Assembly: GCA_000467715.1 (NCBI GenBank)
Contig: AJFK01000531.1
Location: 1 to 35,128 of the forward strand
DNA length: 35,128 nucleotides
Origin: Hysterium pulicare CBS 123377
Lineage: Eukaryota; Ascomycota; Dothideomycetes; Hysteriales; Hysteriaceae
Reading direction: 5' to 3'
Positions 1 through 13,403 of this stretch are shown here, piece after piece; the stretch's first letter is position 1, and the number at the start of each line of letters is the position of its first letter. Both the position numbers and the translations under genes were made by a program. Under the pieces are notes generated by a model. It saw only the letters and a list, made by a program, of their open reading frames with translations. It made no database searches and was not told the origin of the DNA.

Positions 1-22
1 GAGAGAGTGTCTAAGCTTGCTT

Positions 23-118
23 ACTAAAACGAAGGATAGGGTCAATGCACACGCTAGACTAGTTTCGAAGGCTGGGCAGCGGCATAGCTAATCCCGCCGG
101 CGGCCGCTTCGTTTTAGT
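23..118. repeat. 12-bp inverted repeat with 72-bp spacer
   Basis: ACTAAAACGAAG at 23-34 is matched exactly by its reverse complement at 107-118. The spacer is GC-rich. It could form a stem-loop, or it could be chance or the edge of an element cut by the window start. No target-site duplication can be judged. Confidence 0.5.
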
Positions 119-3100
119 CTGCTTGGTAAGGCTCTCTATATTTACGACGCAACCAGCACCAACAAAAAGACACTGCGGCCTCGCGCGGCCAGCACCTGAA
201 TCGTCCTAGAGCAACCACAGAGCCCCAGGGGTTCTGCGAGATCAAGCGTCTGACATTGGCATCCATCCGCCAGCCCTATGCACGGCAAAACACGCCTTTC
301 CCACTAGCTCTCCCGATACCATCAGCACCTTGACTGTCTGTCGGTGAAGCAGAGCACCCTTTCGCAAGCCCCCGTTCGAAAAGCCGTTTCTAGAAAGGCT
401 GGCGTCAGCTAGGAGGAAGCTTGGCCCTCGTGACGTAACTTACATAAACCGTTTCAGGTCAAAAAGTACGACGTACCCCATCGGCCAATCATCTGCCGAT
501 CAGCCCCTCCAAGCCTGCAGTCGCTCTGCTCCTTCACCGTCTTCTATCGTGGCCGCCGGATTACCTTTGTAACATACTGACAAAGCCATCCAAGGATAGC
601 TGCACCCCATGTTTGATGAAAGGCTATCTCAACATAGCAAGCGGTGCAAGTTTGGGCTCCAGCACGAACTCTCCAAACCTCCAGTCGAGATGAGGCGCGT
701 TGGTCACCGATCTCGTTTTCGCTGCGCCTTCATGTCTATGCTCAGCCACCGACATGATCAATATACATAGGAAGCCTAAAGTCCTGCTATGGGACGAGCA
801 CACCACAATCTCGCGTTGATTTCCAATCCTTCCGGTCGAGTTGCGCCTGTTCACTTTTCCTTCCAGTTGTTGTTACGGAATGAAAAGGTCCAATACACAC
901 ATACAGAGAGCTTCTATTGCTCGATGCCCATTTCTAACCGAACGCGAAAGCCATTTTGGATATCACCATTAGTTTCGTCAAGCTTCAATATACTAGTGAG
1001 GATGCCACGCGCATGTCGACGTTTTAGCCCCGTGACTTTGTCTGCTTCAAGGCGTTGGTAATACCTCCGGAAACATCTTCGGAAACTTTTCTGAATCTGA
1101 TTATTACTTACGATCAAGATCGGCACGTGTTGATACAATTTAGGCCAGGTATCTTCTCCCGTCACCTCAGCCCTGGGTAATAAACCCAGCAATTCGGCGC
1201 ATTGACTTGGGTATTTCATTTCACCGTGCCGTGGGGGCCTTTCTCAGCAACACATACACTGATCCAATAGCATCCAGAAATGAACGCCAAATATAATTCT
1301 CGCGACAACCAGTTGCGGTCTGGTGGATCCTGCTATTTCAAAGCGGGAGCGCGGGAAGACCTAGCACCCGGCTAATGAGGAGAGTCATTGCGCCGTCGTG
1401 AGAGCATGCAACTTTTAAGGCATGAATCAGGCCCAAAAGGGGTACCATGAAATAAGAGGAAGAGAAGACGTTATATTGCCCAGGTATATTCAATCTAGTC
1501 TACGCCTCATGAACGGCGGAACATTTTCGTTGCATTCAGTTGGGGCTTCGACTCACCTTAGGGTTCTTCCTTTGGGATTCTCTCCTGAGAGAGGATTTAC
1601 CCAACTCTCCCGACGCCCAGCACTCGCTACTCCTGCATCTTTTGAAACGGTGGCAAGTGAGGCAGCTCATTGGAAAGGTCGCATACTCCAACCTAGGCGA
1701 CTTTCTCTATTTCGGCTTCAGGGTGTGTCGGGAGATGTTTGTCCGCCTTCTTGATAAGCGCTATTTCGCATCAAGCGGGACGTTTGCACATTCAGGTCCG
1801 AGGAAGCTAGGGCCCTCAAAATGTCCTCTAAAGTTTCACCTCTCTCTTAGACTGACAAATCATGAAGCCTTTTACAGATCACCATTCTAGACTAGCACAT
1901 GTTGGTCGCTCCTAGATGGACTTCAATCATATCCTGCCACATCATTTCTCTTCAAGAAGCATTTTCCCTTAGTGAACAAGCAACATCAGTTGTCTCGAGT
2001 CGTCAGGTTTCGTTGGTCAATACTTTTATTGCGGAATCCTTCACGACTCCGATCCGTGAGCCCACTGCCCTACGCTCTTAGCCCTGCAGAAAGTTAAATC
2101 GTTGAACAGGGACTTAGTGGCCAAAGGCAGCTGCAGCCGATTTTGGATTACGTGATCCTTCGGAGAAGACCTCACAGAACAGTAGGTGGAATGGACCTCA
2201 CTCTTATCACTCAAGGCTCTGTATCTTATTCTCTTTGAATCGAGGCGTTCACTTAGTCGCCAACGGCCCAACTCTTTGATGTAGGACAGGAGTACGTTTG
2301 CTGCTACTGAGCAAGAAGGAGCCATATACCACGTTACTTCCTGGCCTCCTATCTACTCCTCACGATCGCTGCTACCTTGAGGATCCTCTAGAGTTACCTT
2401 GGACCATTGGACACCCTATGTTTAGTGACTCTAAAGATCTAGCATGCCATTTGGATATGTATGTACTCCGTTTCGTACTCAATTGAATATGTCAGTGTTC
2501 ATGAAGCCTGTAGACCAACTATAAATCTATGGACCATTCTGAAGCTCTTAATGTAAGCTTTCAACCCTGGTTAGGGCCGTTCTATACATTATCTCGCACA
2601 CATGTAGCTAATTGAAAGCCAGATAGCTAGCATTCCCGATGGCCTCTAGTCTGTCACATACACGCCGCCACACATAGAACGGGGAGATAGAACAGTTATT
2701 GGTATCGATTATCGAGCAATATTTACAATACAATGAAACGGCTCTTCCGAATAAACTCCAAGGATCAACAAGTCGATGTACCTCGCTCTCAGCTCCCTCT
2801 CTCGAGCATCGGGAGCGTCATACCAGCATCCCAAAGAAGCCGCAATGCGCATATATTACGGCAAAAGTGCAAAAACGAGGACTTATCGTGCGTCCTACTA
2901 AATGGATAGTGCTGACGCTTGTAAATCGAAGCCAGCGCATTTACTTGCATATGCACTCCTCTACAGTTATCAGTTTTCGAACAAAGGAAAGAGTATCTAG
3001 TGTCGTAGGGCTGCAAGGATGCCCTATGTGCCGATGTCAAGCAAATTAACCTCGCCGAACAATTGCTGCTTGTAGTCGGCGCAATGCAGCTTGACTGGAG

Positions 3101-6100
3101 GACTTCAGTAGCCAATATTTATCCATTCATCGAATGCACATATGATTCGCTGCACATAGTCGTTGACAAAGAATGATCTGCTGATACGTGTTCAGCTTGA
3201 GTAACCCCAGAAAATGGTTCTCCAGTCACAGTTCTCCTTCGACTGCCGTAGCCGATCTTGGTGTTCGGCCTCTCCGGCATAGTAGCCTCACCGACACATG
3301 TTGAGGTATTTCTTGGTGAACATGTGAATTAGACACGACCAGGAATCATTCTACGCCCTAATCTTGAGCATATTACGCATGCCAATATTACAAATCTGGA
3401 GGTGCTTGCAAGCGCTTGGATTGGTCGTGGTGGTGTGAGGCAACTCCACTCCCGCGAAGCGCTTCTGCCGCTCACCGGCACAGCAGCCAAAAATATCAAG
3501 ATGTTTCGAAGAGCTGCCTGCCTCCAGTTTACCTCCTCTCCTCATTATAGTGCCGTATCAAAGGCTCTGTGTGTGTAGTACGAATAATTCGTGGCCGAGA
3601 ATATATAGGTAAGAGGCCTATTTTTAGTGTCGCGCCTTGTGACGATTTTGTACTAAGGAGGGGTTAACTAATCGGCTTCCTCTTTGGACTTGGTGTGCGA
3701 GGCCTTCCCGTCACTCCCCCATTCCACCCAGCCCTACCTCCCGCCTGAGCGGTTCGCGTACGCCCAGTCGTAGGGCTATCCTAGAGGAGTCGCCAGGCGG
3801 ACTACAAACCGGCAAGTCAAACCGTCATTCCGGAGCGCCTTCACGAGAACGTGCGACCCCGCAGAAAACAGTGTGCCATCGCTCACCAGAGCACAGCATT
3901 GATCGCTCGCTTGAACGAAACGTTGGCTAGGCGGCGTTGACGACGAAATGCACAGTTAAAGTCGTATCACGGAAACGCGTCGGATATACAAGAAGGGGTA
4001 ACGCTACCCTGGTCATGGATCGTCGAAAGAGCAGGACGTCAACAAGGGTAATGAACGAATAAAGGAGATGTTTCGAAAGAAATGTTTCGATGACCCTCTA
4101 CTGTTCCTTCAAGGCGGTCAAACCTCGTTGATGCACGTTATGCAGAAAATACAAGCGCTGCAATCAAACGCCCTGGACGTTGTGCTTGCACACGCAGCCC
4201 ATCTGGTATTGCGACTACGCCGCAGTCGCATGCCGGTCGCATGGAAAGGCACACCCGCAGGGGGTAGGGCAGTTCGAGACCACCAAGATTTGAAACCCAC
4301 GAGAAAGGAACGCGCAGAAAGAAGTGATGGATTTCCGTCATCATGCATGGTCAGGCGGATTCCAATGCCACGGGGGCAATCACAGTGCAGGGGGTCTTGT
4401 TGAGCTTCAATTCACCTTGTCCTTCTGGATCAATCACATACATCAACAGCAAAGAGACGGTTTGTTTAGGAAACTCGCCCTTTTCAGCCCTGCACGCTTT
4501 CCGAAAAGGGACGCTGACTTACCCTGACGCATGCTGCATTCATCGCACAAACGGCTGCCCATCGACGGAAACCATTTTGTTCAGCGAACTCTTCGAATAG
4601 GACACTTTACATACACGCAGGTCGCGATGAGAGACTGCAGCCCTATCGGCTGTGGCATCAGTCCAGACCTTACACTCAGCCCACAAAGGTATGCTCTCAA
4701 AGAATCGAACGGGATCCTACATCCTGATACAGTAACGAGCGGCCCGAGCCTGCACAGTTCCCCAGTTGCAGCATCGTGTCATGTCGACCTTGTTGTTCCT
4801 CAGCTTCAGACCTTTCGGCTTCCGTCGGTCTGAGCATGATGATTAACTCATCCGCCTTTGCAAAAAAGTGCTATTGTGAACTGACAGGAATCATGCTGGG
4901 GTGTGTCTGGTGCTAGTCGTCTGCGCCGGTTCGGAGGACCAGGTTGTTCTGAACGTATCTACAGCTCTTCATTTCGCTTCTTCATTGATTTTCAAATGCT
5001 TCCGCATTCGGCGATGAACGTCGTAGCCGATTACTACTCGGGTTTTCCATCTTTCATGGAAACTTTTCACGTTCACCGTTGTTAGACAGGAACAACCGTC
5101 GAGCGGATATCACAAATCAATGCTATACTTAAAGTGCTTTATCGACTTCCACCTGAGATTGTACATGTCTCAAAGATCCTTTCAGCTCGCAAGTCAGGTC
5201 CGCATTGGGGATCCGCTGCTAGCGCCGGGTCTAATCGTTATGTCCGGCCATGAAGCTGTGCTGCCCTGGCGCCTCCACAAACCACCCATGAAGTCTCGAC
5301 CTTCACAACTAACGGGTGTTTCTAATTCCGATATCCAGCTGCATCGTGATGAAACGCATTTGGAATATGAGGACAGGAGAGGACCCAATCAAACCGGCGG
5401 TTACCAGAAGCCTAGCTTTGTCACATTTCCAGTGCGCTTTGAAGGCCCTCCAGCTTTTTACTCCAGCATCCCCATGGTTATTAACCTTGACATTGCCTAC
5501 CAGCAACCTGGCCGCATGTGTTGCGACATCTTTTCCCTTACAACTCCGTATTGCCGGGTTTCACGTTTCAGACAAACAGCGTTCAGAAGCTACTGAGAGT
5601 GTTGGCGACCGATGGGGCATCCATATGAGCAATCAGGTGCATTTCAATCTATGTCTCCATCAACCGACTGTCGTTGGGAAATTGGGGTTTCTCCCTTACC
5701 GTGACACAGGAATTACCGAAAAGATTTCGATACCGAAAAGCTGGTTCTTGGTATTTCGCTGATATGAGAGTAATTCTCCGTCTGAGAAGAGCCAGCGCGA
5801 CCCCAATCATGCTGAAACAGCAACTGCGTTCTCCACTCATGAGAACTCTGCCGCAATCTCAGCAACCTTAAAATCACATCAAAACTCGCAAATTTCGGGC
5901 TTGTTCTGAAGCTCCGTGCTTACACTTTAGCCTGTGTCGTGAGCTGGGCGGACATAAAGTGACTATCTCCAGACATTGCTGCGCGCTGGATCACACTTCG
6001 ATATTGCAATTCGCACTTCCTTGCTTTCCAACTGTGGTTTCCAAGGCCATGGATCTCTCTATTGAATCGTGCCGGGGTCTTGTTGGAACGAAGCGGTCTC

Positions 6101-7930
6101 CTTTCTAGTCGAACAAGATCAATAAACGTGCCGTTGTGTTGGCGATGAGGATCGAAAGTTGGGGGCCTGAAACGTCACTCACAAAATGCGGCGGCCGACG
6201 CTGCATTCGACCATCACAGCGGACAAAAGCTGGACGAGTCCTGCAAGAATTTGTCATGCAAGGCTCATATGGAAGATTCAAGTTCCAAGCCTCTCAACTC
6301 TCCGATGCAAGCCAAGATGAAGCCATCGTGAAAGTCCAACACGAAGGCTTGTTTACGGCAAGCTACCTGTCGTCATTAGAGAGGCTTTTGTTACATTTCA
6401 AAGCTTCTTTTCCACAACCTTCAAAGATCGCTGGCCGACGCGCATGCTGCATCTCGCAACCTTAAACGCAACAAGCCAACCAGTTTATCCAATCACGCTC
6501 CGTTTTCCTCATCAGGCTAGTCGTGATTCGCTAGCATGGGACTCTGGGGCCGTGCCTGTGCTATCACTCTGATGCATTGCACGTGTTTTCACAGCCCCCA
6601 AATCTTCATGAGAGATGCATGTCGTTCCTCGCACTCCGTGCCGTACTTGGCGTATTCTTTGCGAGACTATTCTGCGGGGCACGAGGCAGCAAACGAGTCG
6701 AGCGAACGAGCCAATCCAAAGGAAGAAGCCCAGATCCACCAGGAGGATTCCTCTAATTACTTCGTTTCATGCGAGAGGGCTTTTAGCAATAACTTGCCCT
6801 GTTCTGATCTACAGATGCAAGGCTCTCAAGGCAACCTGCGATCATGTACGAACTGCGCCTCGCATTTCCCCTCGTCTTCCAATTGCAGTACATACAGTTG
6901 CCAACAAGAGTCTAGCTGACCGACGATGGATTGCCGGAGCAAGTTGGACTGTACGATGGCCGGACCGAAGTCAGACTAGGTGCTCGCCTTTCGAAGATCG
7001 ATCTCCATATATGCCGCATATCAACATCTTGAAAGGCTACCCATTCGGTACGTTGCTGCATATTGACACGCGTATTGCACTGGTTAGCGTAGCATTGACA
7101 GCCTTGCTGAGATGTCATATTGTTCTCTGGCCTCACCGTCTTTTGCTTTACCATCAACCCAGCTACGATCTAGAATTAGAGCCATTCGGAAGCTGCAGCC
7201 TAGTATAAGTTCTCCGTGAAGCAGAGTATACGTCTTACATCACCGCAATAGCAAGGAGGGCCATCAAGCACGCCACCATACATCTTCAACATCTGTCCCT
7301 CGCGTTGGAGTGGATTTGGATGCTTCCAAATCAAGGCCTATTCACCCATTTCCATCACTTCACTAACCTCCTCTACAAAACCACTCGCACTAATCCCCAA
7401 AGGACTAGGATCAAACCCAGGATTTCCCAGTCTTGCTAATCACCCACGGTACTGGATCCCAATCATCTCTACTATAGCCAATTGACTTCAACAAAACTGC
7501 AACCACGCACTCCCATACGTACAGAACCAAATCTTCAAGTTACGAGGCTAGGAGTTAACCGGCGCTATCTACCTAGCCATATACATGTGCGTACGTAGGC
7601 ACGGTAGGCACGGAATCGCGGGGACACAAGCCAACCAACGTCCCGTCTTGAGGCTTGAGGAATCTCACCACTTAGTCATCCCCTTCGCGATTATTCAGAA
7701 GGACTTTGGCGCCATATACGTTTTGCATCATGTATGGCGTTTGCTGAATGTCGTTATTGTACTTCATCACAGCATGAAATGGCTGCTCGAAGGCGCAACC
7801 CTAGGTACTTCGGTCCGTCTCTGAATCCTTTCCAACAGAACTCCGGTCCGCGTAGGCGACTGGCGCAACGCCTATATGTAGCTTTCCAAGCCGTGTCCGT
7901 AGCTTCTACGACACAACAATCCTCCATCAT

Positions 7931-8059
7931 CCTTTACGCCGTGCCGCGCCGTGGACGCACACTCATCCAACTTCCGCTTCTCTCCTCCCGCTGGCTGCTG
8001 ACTACTGTAATATGGGAGTTGGTTAATGAGGGAAAGGAAGCGGCACGGCACGGTAAAGG
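7931..8059. repeat. 129-bp imperfect inverted repeat (stem-loop)
   Basis: The left arm begins CCTTTACGCCGTGCCGC at 7931-7947. The right arm, 8040-8059, reads as its reverse complement apart from a 3-nt insertion. A weaker pairing appears further in, CTCAT/CCAACT near 7963-7973 against 8013-8028 read in reverse. The whole could fold into an interrupted hairpin. It may be a small non-autonomous element or a structured RNA. No coding frame explains it and I see no clear target-site duplication. Confidence 0.5.
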
Positions 8060-8109
8060 CAACAAGTCCCGACTCCGTCCCCCACAACCAACACAAGTCC
8101 AAGTCGTGG

Positions 8110-8210
8110 TGCGGCATGGCGTGCATTTGGTCTCGCGTGGGATCGGGACCAACCAAAGCGCAATAATCAATAAAAATCAACCAACCCCTCCACGCCCATG
8201 CCATGCCGCA
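8110..8210. repeat. second GC-rich inverted repeat, 101 bp
   Basis: TGCGGCATGGC at 8110-8120 is perfectly complementary to GCCATGCCGCA at 8200-8210. It lies about 50 bp beyond the previous inverted repeat and shares its CATGCC/GTGCC flavour, so the two may belong to one structured segment. Confidence 0.5.
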
Positions 8211-8459
8211 TGGGCCTTGCCCTAATTCTGAGGTCAAAACATATGGAGCCACTTCCGTTCGGTCTCCGTGCGAAAGGCGACTACGGTGAACAAACCAACC
8301 TCTTAAGACGTGCCCAATATAATTTGTTTAGTTTCGTTTTCGATGCAGACATACATGGTAAGGTAACAAGGAACAAGGTCAGAGAAGAAAAATGACGGCG
8401 CCAGAAGAACCTTAATCCGCTGGAAGGAATGGGGCGTTTTCGGCGTGTGCATCTCGATT

Positions 8460-8481
8460 GTTCCTTGTCCTTGTCCTTGTC
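8460..8481. repeat. short TCCTTG microsatellite
   Basis: About three and a half copies of TCCTTG (TTCCTTGTCCTTGTCCTTGT) in otherwise non-coding sequence. This is simple-sequence DNA with no function inferred. Confidence 0.75.
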
Positions 8482-9302
8482 CGGTGAGTTTCTTTCACAT
8501 CCCAACCATAGTTCCTTCCTCTCGGTGGGCCTTTGCGGGATTCATGATGCTTGCGTGTTGCTATGGATGTACAGTACAGTGCGGCCTCAACATAGCACTC
8601 CATTCGCCCATCCTCTTCCCTTGAATCGTTTCATAGACTTCGTGTGCATGGGCCCTTTTTTGTTTCACTCTGTTTCGTAGCGTAGGACAAACCATCATCC
8701 ATGTGACGGTGTTCGTTTCTAGATATGCATACCATACGTACATACAGGGCTGAAGAACATTTTTGGAAACACAGCCCTCGTACGAAGATGATGTCGTACA
8801 CCGCACGAACGGACGCACTTTCCGTCGTACGAAGGCGAGTCGGTCAGTTCGGCGTGCGCGAGTGGGTCTTGTGCAACGGGGATGAGTTGCGTACTGGTTC
8901 TGGAGGCCTCCTCGGATCATGAGACACACTCGCACCACACGCACGGGGATCATGTTCAGATGGCAGGTGATGCGTTGCTTTGAAATACGGGGACAAGACA
9001 ATGCTGTTAGAATTCGTTTTCTTTTCTTTCCTGAGTATGTAGGTCCTTTCTCTAGGGTATCTGGATCTGGAAATGAAATAAGGGATGTCGCTCTTAGAAA
9101 ATCCGACTGAAAACAACTAGGTCTTAAAGCAGGAAAGAAAATGCTCAAATGTTAAGATACTGTGCGAAACATCTATGCCAATCGTGAAAATCATGTCGTC
9201 GCGAAGCCCACAACCACCATACCATTTACTTCTCCTTCCAGCGTGAATCGAGAAGCTGATCCATCCCGTTCAAATAAAGCGCTCGCAGTACGACACTTCT
9301 CA

Positions 9303-12300
9303 TCAACCAATTTGAGTTTTCTTCTTCTGAGCCCTCATCGTCAAAACAGTCCCGTCCCTTCCAAACCCCCTCCCAACCTCCACCACAATCATCCTGACAA
9401 AGTCCTTCGAGATCCAATAGCTACTATGCGCACCCAGCATGGTCAGATACTGAATCTCTAGCGGCCCACCTCCGTACTTCATGAAGAAGTCTACCTGTCC
9501 ATTATCGTTGAGTAGATAAGCTCTCTTCTCTGCGATTTCCTCACGAGTGAAGTTATGCGTTTCCATCTCGACGTTTGAAGGGAGGCGGGCGGTGGTGGGT
9601 TTGATGGAGAGAGCGGCAGCGGCTTCGGCGCCAGAGAGGGGCTGTTTGAAAGGATTAGAGAGTGCAAACCAAGATTTGCTGGCGCTGGGAACGAAGGCTG
9701 GTTTGAGCATTTCGGAATAGACGACATCGACTGCGGCGTTGAGTCTGTACGCAACGGGATCATAGGGATTGACAATGTTATAGATATTGTCGACAGCGAC
9801 ACAGCCATAGGTCCCTTGATCTCCAGCTACGCCAGGAGTGGTATAAGACTCTGCTCCGTCTTTCTGTCTATCTCGCCTAGGAAGGAGCCTTGCGTTCTTG
9901 AGGAGTAGGAAGAAGCCCACTGGACTGCCACAGACGAAGAGAGATTTCGTATCGAAGATGAAGTGAGATTTGGGTACATCTTCCTCAGGGATGGACGGAT
10001 CTCCCAGCTGCTGTGGTACGTGGCTGGGCTGCTGACTTAAGATGTCGACCGCCATGACGCTCCCGAGAGAATGGGCGATGAGATGCACGCGACCCCATTC
10101 GGAGAATCCGGGGTTGTTCGCACACCATAAGCGATAGATCCTGTTGGCTTCTTGTATGCAGGCGGCTATCATCTTCGGATTATGACTAGGTGATAGGTAG
10201 TATGGGATATCTAACATTACGTCGCTCACGATTCCGCGGACTGCTGGTAGAGTCTCGGGTGTGATGTCTTTTAGGGAGTATTTATTGACAGCCGGATCTT
10301 CTACTTCTGTGTATCCGCTAGCCTCCTCTTCTAACGAGACTCGCAATCGCCAGTTCACCTGCGGCACATTAGCATATATCTCAGTGCAACCTGATAGAGT
10401 ACAGTTGCTGAGAACTGAGATGCAAGGAAATTCGCCCTTACCGGCAAAACCATAATACCGCCCATATCCTTACGCAAACGGGTTTTGACGCTAGGCGTTC
10501 CAAGCTCAACATTGACTTCTCGTCTGAATGAATTAATAGCATGTGTGAAATGGTATGTCTCTATGCGTTCCGACAACTTCTGGCCAATTCCATGAATGAC
10601 AAGAACAAGATCAGTGACTTGAGGTCTCTCTGACATAGCAAGCGTAGGATCTGCTTTCTGTCGTCGGTATGGATTCGCTCCTGCTTGAGCTGTGGATACT
10701 CCTTCGCGAGCTTTCGTCTCTAATGGGGTTGTTGTCCTAGGATGCAGACGATTCCAGATCTCTTGCTCGAAACCTCTGCAGACACAAATTCCGATTGATC
10801 TACCCTTGCGAATGTAGTTGGCGAGCGGCCTTCTGCCATAGTAGCTGGATGGTTGAAGATTGGGGCGCAACAGATAAGCCTCTGTCTCGTTGGCGTATAT
10901 AACACCTGCTTTTAGATAGTTTCTTTTTCGACCGTCGTGACCATATTCGTAGTCGCCTACTGCCTTATTGTCCGGACCGTTCGGGCCGGTTGAGACGTCG
11001 ATAAGATCACATACGTTTTCCACAATGTCCTGGCGCTCTTTTTCAGGACTCTCGACTTGGACATCGAGGTTACTAGGACCTCATCAGCAGCCAGTACAAT
11101 AACTATCAAAAGCTAGCAAGCTGTGTTGCTTCTCATCATTCACACATGCTATCCTGCCCTCTTTTATCCTTTTATTCGAGAGAAAGGACAATTGTTTGAA
11201 TTTTATGAAAAAAGTACTCACTTTTGCACTAGACCAACATTCATCTCCCTTGAAGTTGAGGGTCGACTCTCCAGCTTTGGAGGTTTCTCCGGCCATAGCT
11301 TATGAAGAATTTTCATCTCTCCGACGGCTCCTACCTCAACCGCACTGTTGAGCTCATCAGTCCAAGTCTGTGTCCATGGCTGTAAATCAATATAACCAGC
11401 TTCGAGCATATTCGCTACTTCAACTTCTACAGGCAACATTGTATCTTTGTAGAACCAAGTGCCTCTAACTACCTCTGCAATATCACTGACCGGAGACCAA
11501 TATATCGGTTCCATTCGGATCGATTGCGCGTCCATCACCACATGATGTAGTCTGGAGACCCCCACTGGCACCTTTGCGGATAGACTAGTCGCCTTTGACT
11601 GTGGGGGATGATCTACGGCACTCTTGCTTTTGCCACTTGACAGTGCGGGCTCCATGTCCTCATCCCATATATAACTATCCACGTCCTGTAGTGCAGGACG
11701 TTGCCTCCCTTCGGCGTTTCTTGGTTTTCCAGCTTGAGATAATTTCCTGTGAGAAGGCGCTCGTATGAATGGATTCCCTGTGGTACTAGGCGAATCTGGA
11801 ATCGGCGAGAATTCGGTCGGTTCCAGTGCTCTCAATGAGCCGGAGACAGTTGCAGCAGCTTCATTTCTTCGCCCAAAACTCGACTTGTCATTTCGCATCG
11901 ACCCTTCTCCAGATTCAGAGTATTGTTTATTAGGAATATCTCTTGCTTGTGATACTGGCAGGCTGCGCTCGCTGGATGTAGATCCATCACGCTTCCTCTT
12001 TACCCGTCCCAATGCTGGATGCGCCGATGCGGCGACGGCATCCCCTACTCTTTGCTTCTCGCCAAGCTCCTCATTATGTTTCAAAATCTTCTTCCGTAGA
12101 GCTAACCAAGTATCATTTATAGCTTCATTGTCATAGATGGAGAACGGACGTGGTGGCTGCCTGCGGGAGGTCGAGGATGCCGTTAATGGCGGAGGTATAG
12201 GAGATAGAGGATCGTCGATTGCTAAAGGCGACGTGTAGAAATATCGCACAGGTATCGGAGGAGGAGCTTCGGGGGTGTGGAGAACTTCACGAATATATTG

Positions 12301-12381
12301 GTTTGCATGGGTGGACATAGACGTCCTCCCATCTTCGCCGCGGGGGTCCCGAGCCGTGGTGATAGCTTGGGTGATGTCCAT
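9303..12381 (-). CDS. DDHD-domain phospholipase (PA-PLA1 family)
   Basis: Intracellular phospholipase A1-like protein of the DDHD family (human DDHD1/PA-PLA1, yeast YOR022C), which cleaves phosphatidic acid and related phospholipids at membranes. Predicted exons: 12381-11222, 11072-10442 and 10358-9303, giving 948 aa. Phases agree (2, then 0), with donors GTGAGT and GTAAGG. The N-terminal third is Ser/Pro-rich and probably disordered up to about residue 260. An unfolded-to-folded transition follows, with the family's Trp/Tyr-rich block (YWSPVSD, GTWFYKD). The third-quarter hydrolase begins LVLVIHGIGQ, and the nucleophile is Ser694 in AHSLGS. The C-terminal DDHD region has NPYDPVAYR and LGAHSSYW, which fit its metal/phosphoinositide-type Asp and His positions. 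The first intron (149 nt) is unusually long for this locus. A second in-frame ATG at 12318 is an alternative start. It is divergent from the membrane protein at 12870. Confidence 0.9.
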
Positions 12382-12869
12382 TTCTTGTGATCATATTAAT
12401 TTCGGATAGTTGAAAATGTGTGTAGTGTCCATCATGGTCGAGAAAGTTAGGTTGAGGGGATAAATGGAGGATGTTGGAGTTTGAAAAAGTTAAAGGAGGG
12501 ATGCCTTCTGACGTACGAACTAAACCGCCGTAGCATGTGAAGGGCAGTCATCCGCTTCCATCACAACTCTCGTCAACAATCCAAAACCCATCATCCCATG
12601 TGATGCTTCCGTCTCCTGGCAGATAGTGAATTTTCGGATTGAAACTGAGTTAAGTTATTCAACAAAAATACGCGACGCGTTCGTAGCACTACATAGCACG
12701 CTATCTGGCTGTATGACGCAATACTCAGCTTCAAGCAACACTCCCATCATTTTTGGCTTTCAGATTTCAGAGGTGCTCACTTCTTGCTAAACGGGCACTT
12801 TCAAGGAACAGAAGCCATCATCTATCGAACGAAGACTTTTCAATTCAAAAGCCTTTCTGAATTCCAAAC
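12382..12869. promoter_or_regulatory. divergent intergenic region
   Basis: This 488-bp spacer lies between the starts of the phospholipase and membrane-protein genes and presumably carries both promoters. It includes an ACGCGT hexamer near 12675 and pyrimidine-rich tracts near the rightward start. No specific operator is supported. Confidence 0.4.
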
Positions 12870-13403
12870 ATGTCTGACAAACCTCTGCCAATTCGCCCCG
12901 ACAAGTACATTCAGCCAACGCTCCGCTCGAATACGGTCGAGCTTGATCCTACTGCTTCTGGCACGCCTATTCGGTACGCTCTTAGCCTCGAGGCTGCTTT
13001 CAATGTCCTCGGCGGCACCTGGATGATATTCTTTCCAAGGCACTTCCTCAGCCTGCTGGTCCCCAGTCCTTCTTCTATTACGACAACTTCTCTGTCTCTC
13101 ACGCAGCTCCTTGGGAGTGTGGTTTACGGCCTTACAGCGCCACTTCTCCTAGCAATACCCAACACTCGCCGTGGCATCGAGAGCCGTCAAACAACGTACT
13201 ACACGCTTGCAGCCGGGGAAATAGCTTTAGTCACGGTATTCTTCTTTCAGGCACTTGTGCAAGGCGAGGACAGTGGATTCTCGCCGAAGGCAATATTGGC
13301 TGTATGCGCCAATATTACTCCACTTGTATTTTGGCGATTTTACGTGCTGTTCCGGAAGCCAGAATGGCTTGGACGATATCGAGATAGCCATAAAGAGGAT
13401 TGA
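12870..13403 (+). CDS. uncharacterised four-helix membrane protein
   Basis: Intronless 177-aa protein starting at the first ATG (MSDKPLPIRP). After a polar N-terminus of about 35 residues there are four hydrophobic segments, at about 40-65 (FNVLGGTWMIFF), 80-105 (LLGSVVYGLTAPLLLAI), 114-136 (LAAGEIALVTVFFF) and 142-163 (AILAVCANITPLVFW). The short basic tail ends HKED. The conserved-looking Gly/Pro within helices and the Arg-rich loop after helix 2 suggest a real integral membrane protein. I do not recognise a characterised family and assign no function. It has no signal peptide of the secretory type. Its codon use and clean frame support expression. Confidence 0.75.
   Translation: MSDKPLPIRPDKYIQPTLRSNTVELDPTASGTPIRYALSLEAAFNVLGGTWMIFFPRHFLSLLVPSPSSITTTSLSLTQLLGSVVYGLTAPLLLAIPNTRRGIESRQTTYYTLAAGEIALVTVFFFQALVQGEDSGFSPKAILAVCANITPLVFWRFYVLFRKPEWLGRYRDSHKED

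Larger units (their letters stand above)
1..9302. other. long region without a supportable gene
   Basis: No open frame here shows a recognisable domain, and I could not assemble phase-compatible exons into a known family. The longest open frames (about 150-197 codons near 5.1-5.8, 6.6-7.2 and 8.6-9.1 kb) have composition like random translation and overlap one another on both strands. Base composition looks balanced rather than strongly AT-rich, so this is not an obvious RIP-mutated block. No tRNA, 5S rRNA or U6 signature was seen. Inverted repeats at 23-118, 7931-8059 and 8110-8210 and a short hexanucleotide repeat near 8460 are listed separately. Fast-evolving genes or non-coding RNAs cannot be excluded. 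Confidence 0.6.
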